From Bradyrhizobium sp. Ghvi (GTDB lineage: Bacteria > Pseudomonadota > Alphaproteobacteria > Rhizobiales > Xanthobacteraceae), in the NCBI RefSeq assembly GCF_900115265.1, contig NZ_FOVU01000007.1, positions 124,001 to 188,000 on the forward strand: DNA of 64,000 bases, read 5' to 3'. The position numbers were made by a program, and so were the translations under genes. The notes below the pieces were generated by a model that was not told the origin of the DNA, made no database searches, and saw only the letters and a program-made list of their open reading frames with translations. Position 1 is the first letter of the stretch, and the number at the start of each line of letters is the position of its first letter. Positions 25,178 to 32,216 of this stretch are shown here, in pieces.

Positions 25178-25876
25178 TCAGCCGCCGACACCGAGACGCT
25201 TCAGCACCGCCTCGGTCAGGCGCTCGCAGCGCCAGCCGGCGAATGGAAAGGCGTCCATCATGACAGGGCCGATCTCCTTCTCGACATTCTCGCGCAGCAT
25301 GGTGCGAGCGCGATGCAGCCGCGTCTTCACGGTCTCGGGCTTGACGCCGAGCAGATCGGCCGTCTCCTCGATGCTCATGCCCTCCATGACCCGGGCGACG
25401 AACACCATGCGGAAGACATCCGGCAACTCGTCGATGGCGCGCTCGACGACGCGCTGGATTTCACGTTGGGCCATGGTCCTTTCCGGATCGCCTGCGGGAG
25501 AAACGGGAAACTTGATGATCTGCGCCTCGAGCGCCTCTTCCGGTACCGCACCGAGCTCGACATGCGGCTTGGCGCTTCGTACCCGGCCAAGCGCCTCGTT
25601 GATGGCGATACGGGACAGCCAGGTCGACAGCGCGGACTCGCCCTTGAAGCCGTCGAGGTGGGTGAAGGCCCGGACATAGGTCTCCTGCACCACGTCCTCG
25701 GCTTCGCTGTCGCTGCGCAGGATGCCGCGCGCGAGGCGATAGAGCCTGCGGTTGTTGGCCTGCATGATCTCGCGGAGCGCGGCCTCGTCGCGGCCCCGCG
25801 CCCGGTCGATCAGCTCGGATTCCAATGATCTGGCACCGGCGGACAGGCCGGCTGCGGTCCGTTGCATTGCGGTCAC
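25178..25876 (-). CDS. ECF-family RNA polymerase sigma factor
   Basis: 232 residues. Region 2 reads LREIMQANNRRLYRLARGILRSDSEAEDVVQETYVRAFTHLDGFKGESALSTWLSRIAINEALGRVRS; region 4 reads VVERAIDELPDVFRMVFVARVMEGMSIEETADLLGVKPETVKTRLHRARTMLRENVE. A ~30-residue tail with FPFAGWRCERLTEAVL follows. No anti-sigma gene is adjacent, so control may be by other means. A promoter identical in both boxes lies before this gene and before the DUF4142 operon, so it likely transcribes itself and that operon. Confidence 0.93.
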   Translation of the reverse strand: MTAMQRTAAGLSAGARSLESELIDRARGRDEAALREIMQANNRRLYRLARGILRSDSEAEDVVQETYVRAFTHLDGFKGESALSTWLSRIAINEALGRVRSAKPHVELGAVPEEALEAQIIKFPVSPAGDPERTMAQREIQRVVERAIDELPDVFRMVFVARVMEGMSIEETADLLGVKPETVKTRLHRARTMLRENVEKEIGPVMMDAFPFAGWRCERLTEAVLKRLGVGG

Positions 25877-25897
25877 CTGTTTCCGTTAATTCCGGAC

Positions 25898-25927
25898 ATT
25901 GGATGCAGGCTGGCAGGAAAGGTTCCC
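25898..25927 (-). promoter_or_regulatory. ECF-type promoter of the sigma gene
   Basis: Minus strand GGGAAC-N16-CATCCAAT, preceded by TT; the -10 block ends 21 nt before the sigma-factor ATG. It matches the 25140-25169 promoter in both boxes with the same spacer length while the spacer sequences differ. Confidence 0.75.
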
Positions 25928-25959
25928 AACTTTCTTGCCCTTCCCTGGGTATTCTCCGC

Positions 25960-26826
25960 CTAATCTGTCTCGATCGGTAGCGCCGGGTCCCTCGCCCACT
26001 CGCCCATGGAGGCATCGTAGAGCGTCAGGCTATCGTAGCCCAGCTGCGTCAGCATGAGCAGGTCAATGGTCGCCGAGATGCCGCCGCCGCAATACAGGAT
26101 CACGTTCTTGTCGCGCGTGACGCCTGCCGCGGTGAATTTCGCTTCGGCATCAGCGGGCGAGATCAGGGTCTTGTCGGCATTGACGAGCGTTGCAGCCGGT
26201 ACGTTGACGCTGCCGGGCACGCGGCCCGGCCGGCCGTAGCGGCTCGGCTCGAGGCCTCGATGATATTGCGGCCCGAGAGCATTGACCGTGACGGTCGAGG
26301 GATCGCCGATGCGAGCCTTCACAAAGTTCTTGTCGACGAAGAAGCCGGTGCGCGGCGTGGCCTTGAAGGTGGTGGCCGGATAGCCTTTCGAGGCGCCTGT
26401 CTCGACCGGATGTCCCTCCTCCTTCCACTTGTCGAAACCGCCGTCGAGCACCCACGCGGCGACGCCGAGCGAGCGCAGCATCCACCAGAACCGTGTGGAC
26501 CACATCATGGTGCCGATGCTGTAGAGCACGGTGGGTTTGGTCGCATCGAGGCCGTGGCGGCCAAAGGCAGCCTCGAGCCGGGCCACATCAGGCATCATGA
26601 AGAATTGCGGCGCAGAGACGTCCGAGAACTCACCTTGCAGATCGAGGAAATCGGCGCCCGGGATGTGGCCGGCAGCGAAGGTCTTGTCACCGGGAACGGC
26701 GCGATAGGGTACCTCGCTGCCTGATGGCGCGGGATCAAGATAGGTCGTGCAGTCGTAGAGGCGGAGATTTGGGTCGCCCAGGATGGCGGCGAGCTGCTCG
26801 GTGGTGATGAGGGCACTCTGGCTCAT
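25960..26826 (-). CDS. sseA: Sulfurtransferase (3-mercaptopyruvate sulfurtransferase/rhodanese)
   Basis: Two-domain rhodanese of 288 residues. The catalytic domain ends in NVILYCGGGISATI with the active-site Cys; CGGG-type loops occur in mercaptopyruvate sulfurtransferases. The N-terminal inactive domain has LRLYDCTTYLDP, FAAGHIPGADFLDLQGEFSD and MMWSTRFWWMLRSLGV. It transfers sulfur from 3-mercaptopyruvate or thiosulfate to thiol or cyanide acceptors. Upstream of the ECF gene but separated by that gene's own promoter. Confidence 0.88.
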   Translation of the reverse strand: MSQSALITTEQLAAILGDPNLRLYDCTTYLDPAPSGSEVPYRAVPGDKTFAAGHIPGADFLDLQGEFSDVSAPQFFMMPDVARLEAAFGRHGLDATKPTVLYSIGTMMWSTRFWWMLRSLGVAAWVLDGGFDKWKEEGHPVETGASKGYPATTFKATPRTGFFVDKNFVKARIGDPSTVTVNALGPQYHRGLEPSRYGRPGRVPGSVNVPAATLVNADKTLISPADAEAKFTAAGVTRDKNVILYCGGGISATIDLLMLTQLGYDSLTLYDASMGEWARDPALPIETD

Positions 26827-26856
26827 TGATCGTCTCCCATCATACGCGCACTATCC

Positions 26857-26983
26857 CCGTCACCCTGAGGTGCCGGAGCACAGCGGAGGCCTCGAAGGGC
26901 ACGGCCACTAGCGGGGCCGCTCATCCTTCGAGGCTTGCCGTGCAATGCAAGAGCATTGCATGGCGCGCACCTCAGGATGACGG
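26857..26983. repeat. CCCTGAGG-family inverted repeat, copy 1
   Basis: Starts CCGTCACCCTGAGG and ends CCTCAGGATGACGG, with an inner CTCGAAGG/CCTTCGAGG pair. Its partner is at 47869-47999. It occupies most of the gap between sseA and the amidohydrolase. Confidence 0.85.
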
Positions 26984-27003
26984 ATCACAACGAGCGCGGC
27001 CTC

Positions 27004-28338
27004 CTACTGCTTCAGCGTCTCCATAAACCGCACCGCTTCGCCCTGCGACGGCGTCACCAGCTCGCCCTGCCACATCACGCGCTTGCCGCGCACAAACGTG
27101 CCGACGGGCCAGCCGGTGACGCGCAGCCCATCATACGGCGTCCAACCGGCTTTCGACGCGACCCATTTGTTGGTGATGGTTTCGCTGCGCTTGAGATCCA
27201 CAACCGTGAAATCGGCATCATAGCCGGCGGCGATGCGGCCCTTGCAGGCCATGTTGTAGAGCCGCGCGGGGCCGGCGCTGGTGAGATCGACGAACCGTGC
27301 CAGCGACAGGCGGCCCGCGTTGACGTGATCGAGCATCAGCGGCACCAGCGTCTGCACGCCGGTCATGCCGGAGGGCGAAGCGGGATAGGTCTTCTGCTTC
27401 TCTTCCAGCGTATGCGGTGCGTGATCGGAGCCGAGTACGTCGACGATGCCCTGCTCGATGCCGCGCCAGATGCCGGCGCGGTGATCGGCTGATCGCACCG
27501 GCGGGTTCATCTGCGCCAGCGTACCGAGCCGCTCGTAACATTCGGGGGCGACCAGCGTGAGATGATGCGGCGTCGCCTCACAGGAGGCGACATCCTTGTA
27601 GTCGCGCAAGAACTCGATCTCTTCCTTGGTCGAGATGTGCAGCACGTGGATGCGTTTTCCCGTCTCGTGCGCGAGCTTGACCAGGCGCTGCGTCGCCATC
27701 AGCGCCGCGGTCTCGTCGCGCCAGACCGGATGCGAGCGCGGATCGCCTTCGATGCGCAGCGCCTTGCGATCGTTGAGACGATACTCGTCCTCGGCGTGGA
27801 ACGCGGCGCGACGTCGGATCACCTGGAAGATGCGGCGCAGGCTCTCGTCGTCTTCCACCAGCAAGGCGCCGGTCGAGGAGCCGATGAACACCTTGACGCC
27901 GGCGCAGCCGGGCGCGCGCTCCAGCACCGGCAAGTCCTGCACGTTCTCGCGGGTGCCGCCGATGAAGAAGGCGAAATCGCAATGCATCCGGTGACGGGCG
28001 CGCTTCACCTTGTCGGTGAAGGTGGCTTCCGTGACGGTCAATGGCGAGGTGTTCGGCATCTCGAACACCGCGGTGACGCCGCCCATCACGGCGCTGCGCG
28101 AGCCGGTCTCGAGGTCTTCCTTCTGCTCCAGCCCGGGCTCGCGGAAATGCACCTGCGTGTCCATGACGCCGGGCAGGATGTGCAGGCCCTTGCAGTCGAT
28201 CACCTCGGCGGCGGAGCCTTGCGACAGCGCACCCAGCTCGGCGATGCGACCGCCGGTGATGCCGATATCGCGAACACCCTCGCCGTCCTGGTTGACGACG
28301 GTGCCGCCCCTGAGGATCACATCGAAACGCTGGGTCAT
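27004..28338 (-). CDS. Amidohydrolase, dihydroorotase/allantoinase type
   Basis: Metal-dependent amidohydrolase of 444 residues, annotated as dihydroorotase in related genomes. Conserved parts include the carbamylated Lys in GVKVFIGSSTG, His in FHAEDEYRL and HVLHISTKEE, and Asp in GSDHAPHTLEEK. The usual HxH metal pair reads QVH in DTQVHFREPG, so the first His is Gln. ATG at 28338 has AGAGAGG upstream; the longer frame runs into the divergent gene's promoter. With no pyrimidine gene adjacent, it might be allantoinase- or hydantoinase-like instead. Confidence 0.82.
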   Translation of the reverse strand: MTQRFDVILRGGTVVNQDGEGVRDIGITGGRIAELGALSQGSAAEVIDCKGLHILPGVMDTQVHFREPGLEQKEDLETGSRSAVMGGVTAVFEMPNTSPLTVTEATFTDKVKRARHRMHCDFAFFIGGTRENVQDLPVLERAPGCAGVKVFIGSSTGALLVEDDESLRRIFQVIRRRAAFHAEDEYRLNDRKALRIEGDPRSHPVWRDETAALMATQRLVKLAHETGKRIHVLHISTKEEIEFLRDYKDVASCEATPHHLTLVAPECYERLGTLAQMNPPVRSADHRAGIWRGIEQGIVDVLGSDHAPHTLEEKQKTYPASPSGMTGVQTLVPLMLDHVNAGRLSLARFVDLTSAGPARLYNMACKGRIAAGYDADFTVVDLKRSETITNKWVASKAGWTPYDGLRVTGWPVGTFVRGKRVMWQGELVTPSQGEAVRFMETLKQ

Positions 28339-28434
28339 GGAGCCTCTCTCATCCCCAAGCGCAGGGCTCGAGGTCTTGTCGTTTATGCCTTGCGGGCTTA
28401 CGTTCCGGAGCAACATGTCGCAAGAGATTTTCGC

Positions 28435-29316
28435 ATGAAATCAGCGTTTCTTCCCGACCGGGGCGTAATCAAGGTCGCGGGCGATGACGCGCGCAACTTC
28501 CTCAACGGCCTCATCACCACCGACGTCGACAGGCTCAAGCCGGGCCTGGGGCGATTCGGTGCGCTGCTGACGCCGCAGGGCAAGATCATCGTGGATTTCC
28601 TGATCACGGAAGCGCCCATTGGCCATGGTGGGGGGTTCCTGATCGACTGCCCGAAGGCGCTGGCCGACGGCCTCGCCACCAAGCTGAAATTCTACAAGCT
28701 GCGGGCCAAGGTGACGGTGGACAACCTCACGGGCGATCTCGGCGTGCTCGCGGCCTGGGACGGCCCGTTGGCAGCCCAGCCGGACCTCGCCTTCGCCGAC
28801 CCGCGCAATAGCGAGCTTGGCTACCGCATTTTGATCCCCGAAGATCTCAAGCAAAGACTCTCCGACCTGATCGGCGCCCAGCTGGTCGATGCCGCCGACT
28901 ACGAGGCGCACCGTATCGCGCTCGGCGTGCCGCGCGGCGGGCTCGACTTCATGTACAACGACGCGTTCCCGCACGAGACCAACATGGATCGCCTCGCCGG
29001 CGTCGATTTCGACAAGGGCTGTTATGTCGGCCAGGAGGTCGTATCGCGCATGCAGCATCGCGGCACCGCGCGAACCCGCAGCGTCAAGGTGCTGCTCGAC
29101 GGCCCTTCGCCCGAGGCGGGCGCGACCATTCTCGCCGGGGAGAAGCCGGTTGGCACGATCGGCTCGAGCGCCCGCGGCAAGGGCATCGCGCTGGTGCGCA
29201 TCGACCGCGTTGCTGACGCGCTCGATGCAGGCCAGCCGCTCACCGCTGGCGGCCTCGCTGTGAGGCTCGCCGAACCTGACGTCGTCCGCATTCCATTGAA
29301 GCAGCCCAGCGCATGA
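28435..29316 (+). CDS. ygfZ: YgfZ/GcvT-like folate-binding protein
   Basis: 293-residue tetrahydrofolate-binding protein implicated in maintenance of some Fe-S enzymes and tRNA modification. The signature KGCYVGQEVVSRMQHRG (conserved Cys) lies around residues 190-206, after YNDAFPHETNMDRLAGVDFD. The reading frame is open for 290 codons upstream, antisense to the amidohydrolase, but family length and MKSAFLPDRGVIKVAG fix the start. It is divergent from the amidohydrolase and overlaps tag by 4 nt (ATGA). Confidence 0.93.
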   Translation: MKSAFLPDRGVIKVAGDDARNFLNGLITTDVDRLKPGLGRFGALLTPQGKIIVDFLITEAPIGHGGGFLIDCPKALADGLATKLKFYKLRAKVTVDNLTGDLGVLAAWDGPLAAQPDLAFADPRNSELGYRILIPEDLKQRLSDLIGAQLVDAADYEAHRIALGVPRGGLDFMYNDAFPHETNMDRLAGVDFDKGCYVGQEVVSRMQHRGTARTRSVKVLLDGPSPEAGATILAGEKPVGTIGSSARGKGIALVRIDRVADALDAGQPLTAGGLAVRLAEPDVVRIPLKQPSA

Positions 29317-29939
29317 GCCGTGCTCCCCGCCTGCATCCCGACGGAAAGACCCGCTGCCCCTGGCCCGGGGAAGATCCGCTCTACGTCGCCTATCATGACA
29401 CCGAATGGGGCGTGCCCGAGTATGACGACCGCGCCCTCTATGAGAAGCTGATCCTCGACGGCTTCCAGGCCGGCCTGTCCTGGATCACGATCCTGCGCAA
29501 GCGCGACAATTTCCGCAAAGCGTTCGACGATTTCCAGCCGGAGAAGATCGCGCGTTATACCGACAAGAAAGTGCACGCGCTGATGAACGACGTTGGCATC
29601 GTGCGCAACCGCGCCAAGATCGAGGGCACGATCCTGAGCGCCAAATCGTATCTCGATATCATGGAGAAAGGCCCGGGCTTCTCGAAGCTGCTATGGGACT
29701 TCATGGACGGCAAGCCCAAGGTCAACAATTTCAAGACCACGGCTAGCGTTCCGGCGTCGACGCCGCTGTCGGTGCAGATCTCCAAGGAGCTGTCCTCGCG
29801 CGGCTTCAAGTTCGTCGGCCCGACCATCGTCTATGCCTTCATGCAGGCGACCGGCATGGTCAACGACCATCTCGTCGACTGCCATTGCCACGCGACCTGC
29901 AGCAAGCTGCAGCGCAAGCCGCGCCTCAAGACCAAATGA
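29313..29939 (+). CDS. tag: DNA-3-methyladenine glycosylase I
   Basis: Base-excision repair glycosylase that removes 3-methyladenine. 208 residues. CPWPGEDPLYVAYHDTEWGVPEYDDRALYEKLILDGFQAGLSWITILRKR is the classic Tag N-terminus with the first Zn ligands (Cys, His), and MVNDHLVDCHCH carries the last two. It overlaps ygfZ upstream and the HD-domain gene downstream by 4 nt each, so the three are one translationally coupled operon. Confidence 0.96.
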   Translation: MSRAPRLHPDGKTRCPWPGEDPLYVAYHDTEWGVPEYDDRALYEKLILDGFQAGLSWITILRKRDNFRKAFDDFQPEKIARYTDKKVHALMNDVGIVRNRAKIEGTILSAKSYLDIMEKGPGFSKLLWDFMDGKPKVNNFKTTASVPASTPLSVQISKELSSRGFKFVGPTIVYAFMQATGMVNDHLVDCHCHATCSKLQRKPRLKTK

Positions 29940-30559
29940 CCGCCGGGAAGAGCGCGCGCGCAGCGGAGTCCCGCGCCTGGCAACGCATGCTGTCGGGCCG
30001 GCGGCTCGATCTGCTCGATCCCTCACCGCTCGATGTCGAGATCGCCGACATCGCCCATGGGCTCGCGCGCGTCGCGCGCTGGAACGGTCAGACCACCGGT
30101 GCTCACATCTTCTCGGTGGCGCAGCATACGCTTCTGGTGGAAACCGTGCTGCGGCATGAGATGCCGCGCGTCGACCCGCGCATGCGGCTCGCAGCCCTGC
30201 TGCACGATGCCCCCGAATATGTGATCGGCGACATGATCTCACCGTTCAAGGCGGTGCTCGACGGCCATTACAAGGTCGTGGAGAAGCGCCTGTTAGGTGC
30301 CATCCACATCCGCTTCGGCCTGCCGCCGGTGCTGCCCGACGAGATCACGTCAGCCATCAAGGCCGCCGATCGCGGCGCGGCTTATCTCGAGGCGACCGAG
30401 CTCGCCGGTTTCAGCGAGAGCGAGGCCAGGCGCCTGTTCGGCAAGGATCCCGGTCTCTCCGACAGCATCCGGCGCGACTATCTGACGCCCTGGACGGCGG
30501 CGCGGGCCGAGAAGCAATTTCTGGAGCGGTTTGGCGCCGTGTTTGCGCAGGTGCCGTAG
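29936..30559 (+). CDS. HD-domain hydrolase (YfbR-like)
   Basis: 207-residue HD-superfamily phosphohydrolase. Metal-ligand signatures: FSVAQHTLLVETVL, then RLAALLHDAPEYVIGDMISPFK with the HD pair, and AIKAADRGAAYLEATEL with the last Asp. The layout resembles 5'-deoxynucleotidase YfbR, but the substrate is unproven. ATG at 29936 overlaps the tag stop; a longer upstream frame lies inside tag. The final codons overlap a palindromic repeat. Confidence 0.85.
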   Translation: MTAGKSARAAESRAWQRMLSGRRLDLLDPSPLDVEIADIAHGLARVARWNGQTTGAHIFSVAQHTLLVETVLRHEMPRVDPRMRLAALLHDAPEYVIGDMISPFKAVLDGHYKVVEKRLLGAIHIRFGLPPVLPDEITSAIKAADRGAAYLEATELAGFSESEARRLFGKDPGLSDSIRRDYLTPWTAARAEKQFLERFGAVFAQVP

Positions 30560-30650
30560 GATGGGCAAAGGCGCCTTTGCGCCGAGCCCACGTCTTCTGA
30601 CGTTTGCGCTGGGAACGGTGGGCACGCTTGGCTTTGCCCACCCTACGGCA
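30553..30650. repeat. GATGGGCAAAG palindromic repeat
   Basis: GCCGTAGGATGGGCAAAG pairs with CTTTGCCCACCCTACGGCA across 98 bp. Its left end supplies the stop codon (TAG) of the HD-domain gene, so the element may also form that operon's 3' stem-loop. Confidence 0.75.
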
Positions 30651-30681
30651 CCGGCTATAATCACCGCCCAAAAGGTCCGCC

Positions 30682-31188
30682 ATGATCCACGTCTGTTCGC
30701 TCGCCGCTCTTCCCGAAACCGTCCGCCGCACCGGAGCCAGCCACGTGCTGACCGTGATGGCCAATGTCGAACAGGTAGCGCGGCCTGTGTCGGTACTTCC
30801 GGCCAATCATCTCAAGGTGTCGATGGACGACATTACCGAGGAGATGGACGGCTTTGTCGCACCGTCCGAAGCCCATATCGATCAAGTGCTGAATTTCGTG
30901 CGCGGCTGGGATCGCGGCGCTCCGCTGGTGGTGCATTGCTATGCCGGCATCAGCCGCTCCACGGCCAGCGCATTCGCCGCCGTCTGCGCACTCAATCCTG
31001 ATCGCGACGAGGTCGAGATCGCGAAGAAGATCCGCGCAGCATCTCCGGTCGCCTCGCCGAACCGGCGCATCGTCAGCCTTGCCGACCGCGCGCTGGGGCG
31101 TAATGGCCGCATGCTGCGCGCGCTGGACGAAATGGGCCCAGGCGAGATGCTGGTCGAAGGCCGCCCCTTCGTGATCGAGCTCGAATGA
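30682..31188 (+). CDS. Tyrosine/dual-specificity-like protein phosphatase
   Basis: 168-residue cysteine phosphatase: VVHCYAGISRSTASAFAA carries the P-loop Cx5R (C86-R92). The general acid is likely in the earlier MDDITEEMDG stretch. The family (predicted bacterial tyrosine phosphatase) is small and cytoplasmic. It is followed by nadQ after 19 nt, a pair I recall from other Bradyrhizobium. The role is unknown but may be linked by transcription to NAD control. Confidence 0.85.
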   Translation: MIHVCSLAALPETVRRTGASHVLTVMANVEQVARPVSVLPANHLKVSMDDITEEMDGFVAPSEAHIDQVLNFVRGWDRGAPLVVHCYAGISRSTASAFAAVCALNPDRDEVEIAKKIRAASPVASPNRRIVSLADRALGRNGRMLRALDEMGPGEMLVEGRPFVIELE

Positions 31189-31207
31189 CAGCAGCGATCG
31201 TCACCGC

Positions 31208-32170
31208 ATGAGGGACAAGCTGCTGACGCCGATCGAGATCGGCCTGACTGCCGCGATCGTCGCGATCGAGGATCACGAGCCATTGGTGCTCACCGCGCGG
31301 GGCAGCGACGGGCTCGCCGGCCTCCCGTTCGGTCCATTCGATGCGCCGAGCCATCGCACCTTCGAGATCGGCCTGCGCGCCTGGGTCGAGGCACAGGCGG
31401 GCTTGCGGCTCGGCTATGTCGAACAGCTCTACACCTTTGGTGATCGCGGCCGCCATGCTGAGGCCGGCGACACCGGCGCGCATATGGTGTCAATCGGCTA
31501 TCTCGCGCTGACGCGCGCCGCCGAAGGCGCCGCGAATGCGGCGAGCTTCGAGCCCTGGTATCGCTTCTTCCCCTGGGAAGACCGGCGCGAGGCTCCGCCC
31601 GCGATCATTGCCCGCGACATCATCCCGGCGCTGACCGCCTGGGCCGAGGCGGAGCCGCCGGAGACCACGCGCGCGCTGCCGCGGAAGGATCGCGTGCGGT
31701 TCTATTTCGGCCTTGACGGTGCTAGCTGGGACGAGGAGCGCGTGCTCGACCGCTACGAGCTCCTCTACGAGGCCGGCCTCGTCGAGGAAGCGCGGCGCGA
31801 CGGCCGGCCTGCGGCCCTGGCGCGCAAGACGCTCCCCACACTCGGCACCTCGATGCGGTTCGACCACCGCCGGATTCTCGCCACGGCCATCGCGCGGCTG
31901 CGTGCAAAACTGAAGTATCGCCCTGTGGTATTTGAACTTTTGCCCGCCGAGTTCACACTCACTGAGTTGCAGTACACGGTGGAAGCGATTTCCGGCCGGC
32001 ACCTGCACAAGCAGAATTTCCGCCGTCTGGTCGAAGCCGAGGCCTTGGTCGAACCGACCGGCGTCATGTCGACACAGACGGGCGGGAGACCGGCGGCGCT
32101 CTATCGCTTCCGCCGCGACGTGCTCCAGGAGCGACCCGCGCCGGGCTTGCGCGTACGCTCCCGGCGCTAG
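31208..32170 (+). CDS. nadQ: NAD-biosynthesis regulator NadQ (Nudix-like domain plus winged helix)
   Basis: 320 residues. An N-terminal Nudix-like domain (ALVAIEDHEPLVLTARG-type strands, here VAIEDHEPLVLTARGSDGLAGLPFG; no intact Nudix box) is followed by a winged helix (about 255-310: FTLTELQYTVEAISGRHLHKQNFRRLVEAEALVEPTG, then GRPAALYRF), the NrtR/NadQ architecture. Homologues in alphaproteobacteria repress nadABC. Two identical palindromes sit before nadA in this same window (42414 and 42488). No such site is seen before nadQ itself. The assignment relies on the domain pattern and the nad operators. Confidence 0.8.
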   Translation: MRDKLLTPIEIGLTAAIVAIEDHEPLVLTARGSDGLAGLPFGPFDAPSHRTFEIGLRAWVEAQAGLRLGYVEQLYTFGDRGRHAEAGDTGAHMVSIGYLALTRAAEGAANAASFEPWYRFFPWEDRREAPPAIIARDIIPALTAWAEAEPPETTRALPRKDRVRFYFGLDGASWDEERVLDRYELLYEAGLVEEARRDGRPAALARKTLPTLGTSMRFDHRRILATAIARLRAKLKYRPVVFELLPAEFTLTELQYTVEAISGRHLHKQNFRRLVEAEALVEPTGVMSTQTGGRPAALYRFRRDVLQERPAPGLRVRSRR

Positions 32171-32216
32171 ATCAAGTTTAAGGTCGGCCCCTGCCCGCCG
32201 ATCGCCAGGAGGCCCC

